Shown: positions 45,601 through 58,451, counted from the first letter of the stretch. The stretch is DNA of 64,000 nt from Nemopilema nomurai (GCA_003864495.1 ML133478.1:1787606-1851605), one strand, 5' to 3'. Made by a program: numbers and translations. Notes: a model not told the origin generated them from the sequence alone.

Positions 45601-48600
45601 TATCAATGAATTAACGATCTTTTTACCTTCTTTAATGTCTCTTCAACTGCCGCTTTCTCAGTGAGCCTTTTTCATTACCACCACAACCGTCCATCCTCTT
45701 CGAGATTGTTTGTAGAATAATGTCGACGTCCAAAGGAATCGTCTTTATGAGTCGTAAAGTGATTGTGACGTCAGTTGATTGGATGCCATAAATGGTAGTC
45801 GTAAGCTGATTGGTTATTTCTTCTGCGCATGTGCGGAGGGTGAAGAAGGAACAGAGGATTTGCTTCTGCTTTATTGGAGACAATGATAAAAGTCCGTTAA
45901 TGGATTTCTCATTTGTTTGCATGGAAATTTTGAAGTTCTTCTCTTCAGTTATCTATTACATGAAGAGCTGTACATTTGAAGTGTTGGGAGGCATTCAACT
46001 GAGTTGTACTCTCAGTATCGTTACCAGCCTTGCTGTGAGAGAAAAATGTCCTTTTTAATCGTCATTATATTGCTGGTGTGATTGAGTTTTATTAACATAA
46101 CCAGAACAGCTGCAGTATGAAATCGTTGAATCAAAACTATTGGTTTGAAAAGGCAGTTGCCATTTATGCACGGAAATGTTTCTATACAACAAGCCATCAC
46201 ACCCTGTATCAAAATTCTAATAATTTCGCTTAAAGCTGATTGCTAGCTAAGTAGATGAAATATGAATAATCGTAAGATTTCTCATTTTAAAAATAAATGA
46301 TAAAAAAGTCGATTATCTGTTTGCATGAAAAGACGTTATATCCTTAATCTTCTTTCTCGACTTGAAATGTTACCTCGTTGAATAGTATGCCAACAGGTGA
46401 TTTGAAAGAATGTTACTGGCTCGAGTTTTCTTCATTACAATTTGCATATTAACAAAGCATAATCTGAATGCAAACCTTTTCTCATTCGAAACGATTGATG
46501 TTAAATGAACATATACCTTGATGTTGAATATTCATTTTTATTTTATTCGAAAAAATGATTCAAGTCGAAAGTCTCTTGTTCAACAGAAATGAAGCTTTAA
46601 ATGGAAAATATTGTGTTCAACTTACACTTATCTATGAATTAACGATCTTTTTACCTTCTTTAATGTCTCTTCAACTGCCGCTTTCTCAGTGAGCCTTTTT
46701 CATTACCACCACAACCGTCCATCCTCTTCGAGATTGTTTGTAGAATAATGTCGACGTCCAAAGGAATCGTCTTATATGAGTCGTAAAGTGATTGTGACGT
46801 CAGTTGATTGGATGCCATAAATGGTAGTCGTAAGCTGATTGGTTATTTCTTCTGCGCATGTGCGGAGGGTGAAGAAGGATCAGAGGATTTGCTTCTGCTT
46901 TATCTGGAGACAATGATAAAATTCCGTCCGTTAATGGATTTCTCATTTGTTTGCATGGAAATTTTGAAGTTCTTTTCTTCAGTTATCTAGTTACATGAAG
47001 AGCTGTACATTTGAAGTGTTGGGAGGCATTCAACTGAGTTGTACTCTCAGTATCGTTACCAGCCTTGCTGTGAGAGAAAAATGTCCTTTTTAATCGTCAT
47101 TATCTTGCTGGTGTGATTGAGTTCTTACTAACATAACCAGAACACGATGCAGTATGAAATCGTTGAATCAAAACTGTTGGTTTGAAAAAGGCAGTTGCCA
47201 TTTATGCACGGAAATGTTTCTATACAACAAGCCATCACACCCTGTATCAAAATTCTAATAATTTCGCTTAGTGCTGATTGCTTGCTAAGTAGATGAAATA
47301 TGAATAATCGTAAGATTTCTCATTTAAATATTTATGATAAAAAAGTCGATTATCTATTTGCATGGAAAAGACGTTATATCCTTAATCTTCTTTCTCGACT
47401 TGAAATGTTACCTCGTTGAATAGTATGCCAACAGGTGATTTTAAAGAATGTTACTGGCTCGAGTTCCTTCATCATTACAATTTGCATATTAACAAAGCAT
47501 AATCTGAATGCAAACCTTTTTCTCATTCGAAACGATTGATGTTAAATGAACATATACCTAGACGCTGAATATTTATTTTGATGTTTATTACGAAAAAATG
47601 ATTCAAAGTCGAAAGTCTCTTGTTCAACAGAAATGAAGCTTTAAATGGAAAATATTGTGTTCAACTTACACTTATCTATGAATTAACGATCTTTTTACCT
47701 TCTTTAATGTCTCTCCAACTGCCGCTTTCTCAGTGTGCCTTTTTCATTACCACCACAACCGTCCATCCTCTTCGAGATTGTTTGTAGAATAATGTCGACG
47801 TCCAAATGACTCGTCTTTATGAGTCGTAAAGTGATTGTGACGTCAGTTGATTGGATGCCATAAATGGTAGTCGTAAGCTGATTGGTTATTTCTTCTGCGC
47901 ATGTGCGGAGGGTGAAGAAGGAACAGAAGATTTGCTTCTGCTTTATTTGGAGACAATGATAAAAGTCCGTCCGTTAATGGATTTCTCATTTGTTTGCATG
48001 GAAATTTTGAAGTTCTTCTCTTCAGTTATCTAGTTACACGAAGAGCTGTACATTTGAAGTGTTGGGAGGCATTCAACTGAGTTGTTCTCTCAGTATCGTT
48101 GCCAGCCTTGCTGTGAGAGAAAAATGTCCTTTTTAATCGTCATTATATTGCTGGTGTGATTGAGTTTTATTAACATAACCAGAACACGTGCAGTATGAAA
48201 TCGTTGAATCAAAACTGTTGGTTTGAAAAAGGCAGTTGCCATTTATGCACGGAAATGTTTCTATACAACAAGCCATCACACCCTGTATCAAAATTCTAAT
48301 AATTTCGCTTAAAGCTGATTGCTAGCTAAGTAGATGAAATATGAATAATCGTAAGATTTCTCATTTTAAAAATAAATGATAAAAAAGTCGATTATCTGTT
48401 TGCATGGCAAAGACGTTATATCCTTAATCTTCTTTCTCGACTTGAAATGTTACCTCGTTGAATAGTATGCCAACAGGTGATTTGAAAGAATGTTACTGGC
48501 TCGAGTTCTTCATCATTACAATTTGCATATTAACAAAGCATAATCTGAATGCAAACATTTTTCTCATTCGAAACGATTGATGTTAAATGAACATATACCT

Positions 48601-48950
48601 TGATGTTGAATATTCATTTTTATGTTTATTACGAAAAAATGATTCAAAGTCGAAAGTCTCTTGTTCAACAGAAATGAAGCTTAAATGGAAAATATTGTGT
48701 TCAACTTACACTTATCAATGAATTAACGATCTTTTTACCTTCTTTAATGTCTCTTCAACTGCCGCTTTCTCAGTGAGCCTTTTTCATTACCACCACAACC
48801 GTCCATCCTCTTCGAGATTGTTTGTAGAATAATGTCGACGTCCAAATGAATCGTCTTGTATGAGTCGTAAAGTGATTGTGACGTCAGTTGATTGGATGCC
48901 ATAAATGGTAGTCGTAAGCTGATTGGTTATTGCTTCTGCGCATGTGCACA
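42654..48950 (-). repeat. Tandem array E, six promoter-bearing units
   Basis: Starts with a fragment joined by deletion at about 42705 (ATTTCTCCT to CAACTGTTGG). CRE starts at 43374, 44730, 45766, 46795, 47838 and 48879. The first interval is 1356 bp because of a 316-bp internal duplication. At about 48950 the unit passes into the secreted-peptide segment. Confidence 0.95.
43682..44313. repeat. 316-bp tandem duplication inside one unit
   Basis: The block starting ATTGCTGGTGTAATTGAG at 43682 restarts at 43998. It accounts exactly for the excess length of this unit over 1040 bp. The two copies differ slightly (GATGCAGTATG versus CAATGGTATG). Confidence 0.8.
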
Positions 48951-49604
48951 ATTTAAGGAAGGTAGCAAAAGATTATCCTCTGCTTTATTTGGAGAAAAGA
49001 AAAGTCCGTAATGGATTTTCATTTGTTTGCATGGAAGTTTTGATTTTCATCTTGATGACCATCTTGTTTAATGAAAAGCTATGCCTTTTACTTTAGGAGA
49101 CTTTCAACTGAGTTGTACTCTCAGTATCGCAAACAGTCTGCCTTTGAAACATAAAGGACTTTCGTACGCAATATTTTTGCTTATTTAACTTGCTTGCTTT
49201 ATTGGGTTGGTTTGCCTGCTGGGTCATTAAAATCATTAGATTTTTGGGGCATTAAAAGGCTTTTTATCAAGAAACTATTTCATAATTGCTGTTCTTTTTA
49301 ATGTAAGAACTGCACATTTTGAAGAAGGAACGTACGTTTTTATTCATCATAAAATAATTAAAAACCTGTCAAAAGTCTTTTGTACGCTTATCTTTCTAAG
49401 TTATCCAAGATGTATCTCTGAAACAGTTTGGGCTTCAAATGCAAATGATTTTGGCTTTTATTCTTGGTCTTAGCACAGTATATTTATGAGTAGAGGGTTA
49501 TTCTTAAATGCCAATTTTAATTGAAAATTACGTTTCTGGCTCATTTTCCTCCTAGTAATTCACTTGAATATAAAGCAATATCATTATCTTTTTTCTTCTT
49601 ACAG
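48951..49604. other. Intron-like DNA before terminal exon copy 4
   Basis: Aligns with 6420-6991 and 63.0-63.5 kb, ending with CTTACAG at 49604. No gene. Confidence 0.5.
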
Positions 49605-49703
49605 GCATTGCAAATGTCAAGTATGGAAATTAGTAAGGAATCGTTTGATTGCTAAATAAATAAATTTGACGGATACTTGACGCAGCCTTATCGCGAGTGG
49701 TGA
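49605..49703 (+). pseudogene. Terminal exon of secreted-peptide module, copy 4 (broken)
   Basis: Acceptor kept, but bases encoding RHI are deleted, giving TAG TAA directly after KYGN. A further TGC TAA lies downstream. The remaining end still reads GYLTQPYREW-stop. Confidence 0.6.
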
Positions 49704-50003
49704 GATAAGGAGATCCATTCAGAGTTGTAAATAAAACGACGAAATACGGACATTCTTACCAGCCAGAGCCATTTAGCCAGCAACGAGTATTTGAAAATGG
49801 CCTAACTAAAAAACTATAATATTTGGCTGAGAAGGAAACGAAAATAAAAACTATAATATTTAGTTGAGGAGGATGGTTGGCATTTCAGATGCACAATTGA
49901 TGCATCGGCTTTCTTGTTTGAGGAAAGTGGACAAGGCGATGGAAGAGAAGTTCCAGACGTTCACGTGACACTAAAAGCCAACTGACCAGGGCTGTTGAAT
50001 CAA

Positions 50004-50216
50004 ATGAAATGTCAAATTGTGCTTGTTGTTGTTGTTGAGGGGGCGCAGGTTTCGATGCTTGAGGTAAGATTTTCATTTTCCCATGTCTGGATTTTTATAT
50101 GGGCATTCATCTTTCCGTCTATAAGAACACAAATTACGGCCGGAGACTCTAGAAACTCGGAAACGCATGAAGCTGATCCTTGCAAAGAAAGCTTTAATGA
50201 AATTGCACTGAAATAA
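50004..50216 (+). CDS. Signal-peptide exon with read-through ORF, copy 4
   Basis: ATG at 50004, MKCQIVLVVVVEGAQ, GTAAGA donor at 50064. If the donor is not used, the frame stays open for 70 codons, ending AGDSRNSE...CKESFNEIALK-stop (TAA at 50214-50216). If it is used, only the first 20 codons apply. As in copy 1, one base is missing at the exon end and acidic residues interrupt the hydrophobic core. An E-box lies at 49972-49977. Whether this copy is expressed is uncertain because its neighbouring terminal exon is broken. Confidence 0.4.
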   Translation: MKCQIVLVVVVEGAQVSMLEVRFSFSHVWIFIWAFIFPSIRTQITAGDSRNSETHEADPCKESFNEIALK

Positions 50217-51952
50217 GTGTCTTTGAAAATTTTATCTCATTGATGGGATTCATCTAGGAAACGTTTCTGTATCAATTCATCTGCTACAGTTTGGGTAGAA
50301 GCATTCCGGGCATAGAATTGGCAAATGATATAATGCGCTAAATTAGCTGATGGCTTACTTTACATAGGGCTTGCAAAGAAGCATTGATAAAAGCTTCATA
50401 TTTACGAATAATCACAAGAGTAGGAGGAAAATTAAAGCCGGCAAAGAAAATTTGTTGCAAATCAAGTTCCATAAAAAATAATAGGGTGATATTGAATCAC
50501 GTTGACATAAGACACGCAAAACTGTGAGATTTCTGTGGATCTGTGAAATGCTGAAAACCTCAAGCAATTTCAGTCCTGTCTGATATTCATTGCTTTCTAG
50601 TCTGATTAGCCGTGAAGTTACAATACAATTCTAGCAATGAATGCTATTTAGTTTCTTGTTTTCATGCAAACGTCAGCATTCTCTTGTTGCTTCCTGGTAG
50701 AATGTAAGGAAATAGATGAAGGTTTCAAAAAGCAGGTTTTTTAAGTGTGCTTGGTGCGAAATTTTCTCCCAGTAGTTCATATTTCATTTACAGACAGCAT
50801 GATCTCTTTTCTTGCTTCTTTGATTCCAACTTGAATGGAAATATTTTACCGTCTTGGAACTCTTTTGGTGATTAATCGTGGAGTTGGTAATTCATGCTTT
50901 CCCTCTCTGCTTTGATCATTTGATTAAACACATTCTTAAAATACGATCTCAAATCCAATTTCCTTCTTATCCTGTTCGATGTTTTACAGAATCCATACCT
51001 TTTTCTGATTTATAGCATTTATTATTAATCATTAATTTTGGTTCAACAGTTGAGTCTGATAAGTATAAAATAGATTAAAGGAAAATTCCATTTCATGCAA
51101 AAACATGGCTTCCATATGATATATTGGGTCCCAGTTACACTTTTCATGATATAGGCAATCTTCTTATTCTTCGTGTCTCTTCAAATCCATGATTTAATTT
51201 CTTTCAACTTCATTAAGTCCGTCATCCTCTTTGAAATTATGTATAAACAAAAGATTGACTACGGAAAAGATCCTCTTTCAAAAGCTAAGGTATGATTGTG
51301 ACGTAAATTCATTGAAGGGGATTCATACTATTCGAAAGCTCGAAAGCTCATCGGTTATTGATTCTGAACTTTTCAATTAGCGCAGGAGGCAAAAAGTCTA
51401 TAGGTCCTCTTTTGTAAAAATATCGCATGCTTACCTGGCAAGGATTAGAATTCCAACTTATAAAAAGAAGTACATGCTCGTCAATTTAGGCTAATAGGAT
51501 TGTTCCTTGGTTTGTCGAGTTCTACCTTTCTGAAGATATAATACCAGGGGATGTAATAAGAAAAATGTTCACTACATCAAACCTGCACGAAACGTTTTGT
51601 GGTTTCCAAATGGCATAGAAAGTCTACAATTTGGAGACTGACTTACTGATATTGATATTGTTGGGTCTTCTATTTTTTTAACGTTTTCTTTTTTATTACT
51701 AGTAAAGAGAAAACTCATTAATGTTCTGATAGAGGTAAACATAAAAAATCAGTTCTAACAACGAAACATGTTTTCAGGTGGTCAGTTAAATTTATAGTGA
51801 CATGAAATTCTTTAATAAATTTTTTATGCTCGTTTCTCCTTGTTTATGACACAAGAAATAATCTTTGATATAAGGGCATTTCTACAAAAAATATCAAAAT
51901 ATTTATGTTGTTTGGAAATAAAATGTCCTTAACTGGAATCATTTGATTAATG
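50217..51952. other. Segment parallel to 15.8-17.7 and 31.3-33.2 kb
   Basis: Contains TTTACAG before ACAGCATGATC near 50797, a decayed promoter-like block (TGACGTAAATTC near 51300) and AT-rich DNA. I see no complete gene. Confidence 0.45.
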
Positions 51953-52039
51953 GTTTTTTTGCATTCATTTCATTTCATTTCACTTGTTTAAGGAGGGTAG
52001 CCCTTCAGCATAGCTGATTTTCAAGGGGCCCTCCATCCG
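51953..52039 (-). mobile_element. Short LINE/SINE-like 3' tail with hairpin
   Basis: An 87-bp block absent from the sister copies at 17.7 and 33.2 kb. Read on minus, it has a nested stem (GGAGGG pairing with CCCTCC, AAGGGGC with AGCCCTT, and CAGC/GCTG inside), then TTAAACAAG, three GAAAT repeats and an A-run. A terminal hairpin plus a short-repeat tail is the usual 3' end of many LINEs and the SINEs they mobilise. Confidence 0.65.
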
Positions 52040-52140
52040 CTATCCCTAACTTTATTAAGGTCATTATATCAATGAAAAAGTGATACCCTTTATTCTGAAT
52101 ATTTAGACAATAATCACATGGGGCAAAACGCGGGTAGCAG

Positions 52141-52461
52141 TCAAAGACAGTTAGCTGGTATTCTCTCGACATTATAGATCCTTTGAAATCTTTCCACCAG
52201 ATGTTTGGTGGTTGTTGTGGTACTTGATGCCGTTGGCTTTTGGCCTGCTAATTTGCCTGGGAGACAATGCTCTACTATCTTCTTGGTGAACTTCTCAATG
52301 AATATCACCCTGGCTGTTTTAGTTAAAAGTTTCCATTCACACCTAAGGCTTGCTTTATGGAATGGAAGACTTTCAGCTGATAATTGATTATTTTTTGGTA
52401 AGATATTCTCTCTATTGTATTTTGCCAGCTCGATTACCTCATTATGGGGCTGAAGAATCAA
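52141..52461 (-). CDS. Second exon of minus-strand gene, copy 4
   Basis: Longest open frame of the four copies (106 codons including upstream read-through). Shares LSAESLPFHKA, RCEWKLLTKTA, EHCLPGKLAGQKP and the Thr-rich run, ending YNVERIPANCL-stop. The predicted splice boundary is near NILPKNNQ; residues before that are probably intronic. Confidence 0.5.
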   Translation of the reverse strand: MILQPHNEVIELAKYNRENILPKNNQLSAESLPFHKASLRCEWKLLTKTARVIFIEKFTKKIVEHCLPGKLAGQKPTASSTTTTTKHLVERFQRIYNVERIPANCL

Positions 52462-52862
52462 GAGAGATCTCCTGCTATCTGATCCTTTGATACGTTGCTA
52501 CTTTTTCACAGGATTTCCCATTTATAAGTAGCGTTTTTTTAGGTAAAATGCCTCAAGGCCTGAAGAAGATTTATTGAAAACTGTGTCTTTTCTATCTGAC
52601 TTCACCAGATGTTAGTGTCTCGAAATTATTTCAGTCTTCAACCAGCATTGGATCAAAGCTAACTCTGCCTTTTTGGATAGCACTCCAAATAATGCTTTAG
52701 ATTTACTATAGGTTTGGTTTCTTTCTGTTACTTTACAAGACACTTTTTGGCAACAGAGTTTTTATGTTGAAATGTACATCGTTTATAAGGATTCGCTTTA
52801 TTATCATTTTCATTAATATTATCATTATTACAAGACTGATAACTAGACTCAGTTTCACTTAC
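52462..52862 (-). other. Putative intron of minus-strand gene, copy 4
   Basis: 400 bp between the donor ACTTAC (52857-52862 on plus) and the second exon. Includes an extra AT-rich run with ATTATCATT repeats at 52800-52830 not found in other copies. Confidence 0.4.
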
Positions 52863-52952
52863 CAATGACATTAGCGATCTTTTCCCATCTTGTTTGTCAC
52901 CCTGAATATCAATTTCAACGCCATTTTCAGAGTAAGCCTCTTCTATGACCAT
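52863..52952 (-). CDS. First coding exon, minus-strand gene, copy 4
   Basis: ATG at 52952, 30 codons (MVIEEAYSENG...), GTAAGT donor. Two codons longer than copies 1 and 2 and clearly diverged, yet the frame and the splice site are kept. This is the strongest sign that the exon is under coding constraint. Confidence 0.6.
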
Positions 52953-53013
52953 CACAACCGTCCATCCTCTTCAAAAATGTTTAAATAATGAAGTCGGCGT
53001 CCGAAACAATCGT

Positions 53014-53109
53014 CTTATATGAGTCGTAAAGTGATTGTGACGTCAGTTGATTGGATGCCATAAATGGCAGTCGTAAGCTGATTGGTTGTTTCTTTCTGCG
53101 CCTGTGCAG
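53014..53109 (-). promoter_or_regulatory. CRE/CCAAT/TATA-like promoter, copy at 53.0 kb
   Basis: CATATAAG (53014-53020 on plus as CTTATAT), CRE 53038-53045, CCAAT 53050-53054 and 53081-53085. The NRF1-like site is altered (TGCGCCTGTGCAG). Positioned before exon 52863-52952. Confidence 0.6.
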
Positions 53110-54689
53110 AGGGTAGAGGAGGGAACAAGGCTTGTTTCTGCTATATTTGGAGGAAATGAGAAAAGGACGATAATGGATTATTTCGGACTGTCCTGATAAG
53201 CGTGAGGCTATGACATTGGATTGGGATGTACTCTCAGTATTGTTGAAATTCTTTTTTGGAAGCATAAACATCCTCCTTCTCAGATCATTATGTTATTGCT
53301 TTGGCTGGGTTTTCATTAACATAATCATGCCATAGCACGAAGCTACAAGTTATTGAACTAACTCTGTTCTGCTGAAGAGAGAACTTCAGATTTCCCTAGT
53401 AGCAACTTTTGTACAACCTAAGGTTATTGCTGCTAATTTATTGAATTATGCATATTCGAAACGATTTTATCTTCGAAGGTGCATGGCATGATAGTCGATT
53501 ATCTGCTATTATGGAAAGGATAATAACTCTTCATTGCCTTTCTTTGTTTTGAAAGTTACATGCTTTTATGGTATGGTTTCTAATATTTCAAAAAAATGAT
53601 ATTTTCTTTTCCTTTCTTATCATTTCAATTTTCATATAGTTGAAGCATGACCTCAATGAAAATATTTTCTCATCTGAAACGATTTATGTCCAAATTAACA
53701 AATCCTACTGAGAAAAGGTGTTTTGATGTGCAAAATTTCAAATAAACAAGAAAAAGCAGAACTAGTTTTTGCATGCTCAAAATGTTTTTAGCTACAAAGA
53801 AAGAAAAATTGATCTCATTAAGTATACAAAAATTATTTTTGCTTTTTGCTGCTATTTTAAAATTCTACTGCGTTGTAGCTTTGATGTAGAACAACCATCA
53901 TCTGATGTAACAATTAGGATAAAACTATTAATGTTAATGTTATAAATAAACATTAATGAACATTCCTCTAGCAAAAAAACAGCTAACGTAGCAAACATTA
54001 TATATATGTCATAGTGACTAATGCCGTCAACAATCTTGTAACCTTCTTAAATGTGTGTCTTTAACTGGCACTCTCTGACTGAGCCTCTTCTATGACCACC
54101 ACAACCGTCTTTCATCTTCGAGATTCTTTGAAGACTGAGGACGGCGTCGGAAAAAACGTCTTTTATGAGTCGTGAAGTGATTATGACGTCAACTGATTAG
54201 ATGCCGTAAATGACAGTCGTATGCTGATTGGTTGTTCGTTCTGCCCACGTGCAGAGTCTAAAGAAGGAACAAGGATCTGCTTTTGCCTAATTTAGAGGAA
54301 ATGAGTAAAGCATGATGATTATTTTAGAGGAATTTTTCGTATGTTTGCATGCAAAATGTGAAGTTCTTCTTTTGAATGATCTTGTTACATGAAGAGCTAT
54401 AGATTTGAAGTTTTGGGAGGCATTCAACTAACTTATATCGTTGACAGTCTTGCTGTGAGAGAAATAGCCCTTTCTCGCGTCATTTTTTGCCTTTGTGTCT
54501 TGATATTTATTGACAATATTAGACAACGTTGCAGTTGCAAACCATCGAACAAAATTGTTGATTTGTAAAAGGTAGTGTTTTGAGACAAAGTTGCTGGCTC
54601 AATTTTCAAACGAATGAAGTATGATTTCAATAAAGCTTTTTTTCATATTCGAAACGATTCATGACAAAATGAGCTCGATGTTGAATATT
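53110..54689. repeat. Older diverged unit copies with a weak promoter block
   Basis: 53.1-54.1 kb aligns with 29.0-30.3 and 62.0-62.9 kb, with an empty transposon site near 53883. A second promoter block at 54161-54231 has a CRE (54184-54191), ATAAAA and one CCAAT; the other CCAAT and the NRF1-like site are mutated. Interrupted at 54690 by the LINE fragment. Confidence 0.5.
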
Positions 54690-56173
54690 GAAAATTCCTT
54701 TGAGGTGGTCTCCTCTCAAGCTGACGGAGATGAAAGGTTTTTGCCCTCCAATTGACAGGACTTTTATCATCAGCAAAGTCTAGATCGCATAGTTTCTGTC
54801 TTCGGTTCCAGTAGATTCCATGGTCATCTTGCCCGCTTGCTTTTCGCGTCATCCAATCCACCGCTAGACCAAAGAGTAAAGGCGATATCATGTAGCCTTG
54901 TTTTACTCCTGTCTTCACTTCGAAGTTCTATGTGAAGCCATTTACTGTTTACCAGACACTGCAGCAGGAGTGCTCGTAAAGGACTTCAAGATAGTTATAT
55001 AGCAAGGGGGGATTCCATATCACTCTGCAATTTTTTCCACAGGCATTCTCTGTCGACACTATCAAATCTTTTCCGAAATCAATAAAATGTATCTCCTGTT
55101 GGTATTCCATCGTTTTCTCCACAGTTCTACACAAGGTGAATATCTGGTCTCTGTTTGATCTTCCTGGTCGAAAGCCAGCTTGCTCTTCTCTCATCTGTTC
55201 GTCAACGGCGCTTTTCAACCGATTCAATAAATTAGCACAAAAACTTTTCCAAGACTCAAGCAAAGTCACTCCTCGCTTTCTCTTTGTATTTTTCTGTATT
55301 TTGTCTTATCTTTCGATTTTGCTCTTCAAGACACTCCTCTCTTGAATTAGTTCCCATGTCTTGTTACTAATCCAGTTATTCTGGATTAGTTATTCCAATC
55401 CAGGTGTACGTATGGATTTCAGCATGCTGGAAGCTTGTGCTGCTGTTAACCAGATGTTAATTTAGCAAAACTGGACGAAGCATTTACCGTTGTTGTTTAG
55501 AAGGCCGTGGCAGCCCATGGTTTTCACTCGCAGTTTGTTGCTATTTTCGAATTGAGCATTCTTGTCTCCGATGAGTATCTTCGTGTCGTCTTCCAGCAGC
55601 GGTAGCCATACATCCTGCAAAGTGGCGTAGAACTCGTCTTTTTTGACATCTTCAGAAGTTTCCTTTGGCGCATAGCACACAATGGTGGTAGCTTTTCAAT
55701 ACAGGCAGATCTGAAACGTGCTCTCAGAAGTCTCTCGTTTATTGGTTCCCATACAGCTAAACACATTTCTGCTCTGGGTTTCGACAGTAGGCCAACACCT
55801 TGGCGGTGGATTTCATCTTTTCTGCCAGATGAGAGAAGCGTTCTTCTTGACACACACGTCTTGCTGCTGTTGGTTAAATAGGTTTCCGTTATTCCTTATA
55901 AGTCTAGTCTCTTCTCATTGAACACCTCTACTAGTTGTGCTTGTCATGATGGCTTAGCAAGGGTTCAGACGTTCCATTAAGCCTGGTTTCTCCTTTGGCT
56001 GAGAGGAATTGTTTTCTAGTAGCTTGTACATCACCATCAGTCCTGGTCACCCGACTGGTGGCACCGTCCACAGGCGAATTCTTGACACGATCATCCTGGT
56101 GGAGCAATGAAACGCGCGGCCCTTATTGCAGGCGTCGACCGATATGCTTTGAGTTCCGCGATTGGACTTTCGA
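54690..56173 (-). mobile_element. Non-LTR retrotransposon (LINE) fragment, endonuclease and reverse transcriptase
   Basis: Minus-strand relic in several frames. 55462-55853: endonuclease-like (SGRKDEIHRQGVGLL, CYAPKETSEDV, DEFYATLQDVW, then IGDKNAQ). 54949-55269: reverse transcriptase finger/palm (EEQAGFRPGRSNRDQIFTL, then IHFIDFGKD). 54643-54918: TGVKQGYMISPLLFGLAVDW, then DLDFADD, with the FADD catalytic motif. The 5' end of the endonuclease and everything after the palm are missing, and frameshifts and deletions separate the parts, so it is inactive. Belongs to the APE-endonuclease LINEs (CR1/L2/Jockey-like group); clade not resolved. Confidence 0.85.
55367..55389. repeat. Perfect 9-bp inverted repeat in the LINE relic
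   Basis: CTAATCCAG (55367-55375), 5-base loop TTATT, CTGGATTAG (55381-55389). Could be a small local inverted duplication within the decayed LINE. Confidence 0.6.
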
Positions 56174-58451
56174 TTCAAGTTTCTTCATCATTACAATTTG
56201 CATATTAATCAAGCATGATCTGAATGAAAACATTTTTCTCATTAGAAACGATTGATGTTAAATGAAAAAATATGTCTAGATGGTGAATATTAATGTTATC
56301 ATTTTATGTTTATTGTTAAATATAAAGATTGAAAATCGATAAAAACTCTTGTTCAACAAAAATGAAGCTCAAAATGGAACACACTGTGTTCAACTTCCCC
56401 ATGAGCCTTTTTCATTACCATCAAACCCATCCATCCTCTTTGAGATTGTTTATAGAATAATGTCGACGTCCAAAGGAATCGTCTTATATGAGTCGTAAAG
56501 TGATTGTGACGTCAGTTGATTGGATGCCATAAATGGTAGTCGTAAGCTGATTGGTTATTTCTTCTGCGCATGTGCGGAGGGTGAAGAAGGAACAGAGGAT
56601 TTGCTTCTGCTTTATTGGAGACAATGATAAAAGTCCGTCCGTTAATGGATTTCTCATTTGTTTGCATGGAAATTTTGAAGTTCTTCTCTTCAGTTATCTA
56701 GTTACATGAAGAGCTGTACATTTGAAGTGTTGGGAGGCATTCAACTGAGTTGTACTCTCAGTATCGTTACCAGCCTTGCTGTGAGAGAAAAATGTCCTTT
56801 TTAATCGTCATTATATTGCTGGTGTGATTGAGTTTTATTAAATAACCAGAACACGCTGCAGTATGAAATCGTTGAATCAAAACTGTTGGTTTGAAAAAGG
56901 CAGTTGCCATTTATGCACGGAAATGTTTCTATACAACAAGCCATCACACCCTGTATCAAAATTCTAATAATTTCGCTTAATGCTGATTGCTAGCTAAGTA
57001 GATGAAATATGAATAATCGTAAGATTTCTCATTTTAAAAAAAATGATAAAAAAGTCGATTATCTGTTTGCATGGAAAAGACGTTATATCCTTAATCTTCT
57101 TTCTCGACTTGAAATGTTACCTCGTTGAATAGTATGCCAACAGGTGATTTGAAAGAATGTTACTGGCTCGAGTTCCTTCATCATTACAATTTGCATATTA
57201 ACAAAGCATAATCTGAATGCAAACCTTTTTCTCATTCGAAACGATTGATGTTAAATGAACATATACCTTGATGTTGAATATTCATTTTTATGTTTATTAC
57301 GAAAAAATGATTCAAAGTCGAAAGTCTCTTGTTCAACAGAAATGAAGCTTTAAATGGAAAATATTGTGTTCAACTTACACTTATCAATGAATTAACGATC
57401 TTTTTACCTTCTTTAATGTCTCTTCAACTGCCGCTTTCTCAGTGAGCCTTTTTCATTACCACCACAACAGTCCATCCTCTTCGAGATTGTTTGTAGAATA
57501 ATGTCGACGTCCAAAGGAATCGTCTTATATGAGTCGTAAAGTGATTGTGACGTCAGTTGATTGGATGCCATAAATGGTAGTCGTAAGCTGATTGGTTATT
57601 TCTTCTGCGCATGTGCGGAGGGTGAAGAAGGAACAGAGGATTTGCTTCTGCTTTATCTGGAGACAATGATAAAAGTCCGTCCGTTAATGGATTTCTCATT
57701 TGTTTGCATGGAAATTTTGAAGTTCTTTCTTCAGTTATCTAGTTACATGAAGAGCTGTACATTTGAAGTGTTGGGAGGCATTCAACTGAGTTGTACTCTC
57801 AGTATCGTTACCAGCCTTGCTGTGAGAGAAAAATGTCCTTTTTATCGTCATTATTTGCTGGTGTGATTGAGTTTTATTAACATAACCAGAACACGCTGCA
57901 GTATGAAATCGTTGAATCAAAACTGTTGGTTTGAAAAAGGCAGTTGCCATTTATGCACGGAAATGTTTCTATACAACAAGCCATCACACCCTGTATCAAA
58001 ATTCTAATAATTTCGCTTAATGCTGATTGCTAGCTAAGTAGATGAAATATGAATAATCGTAAGATTTCTCATTTTAAAAATAAATGATAAAAAGTCGATT
58101 ATCTGTTTGCATGGAAAAGACGTTATATCCTTAATCTTCTTTCTCGACTTGAAATGTTACCTCGTTGAATAGTATGCCAACAGGTGATTTGAAAGAATGT
58201 TACTGGCTCGAGTTCCTTCATCATTACAATTTGCATATTAACAAAGCATAATCTGAATGCAAACCTTTTTCTCATTCGAAACGATTGATGTTAAATGAAC
58301 ATATACCTTGATGTTGAATATTCATTTTATGTTTATTACGAAAAAATGATTCAAAGTCGAAAGTCTCTTGTTCAACAGAAATGAAGCTTTAAATGGAAAA
58401 TATTGTGTTCAACTTACACTTATCAATGAATTAACGATCTTTTTACCTTCT

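Noticed and set aside
46021..46212. Cysteine-containing minus frame (MACCIETFPCINGNCLF) in array units, suggestive of an EGF-like motif
   Set aside because: Cysteine spacing does not complete an EGF or other known knot, the frame varies with single-base indels, and older copies lack it.
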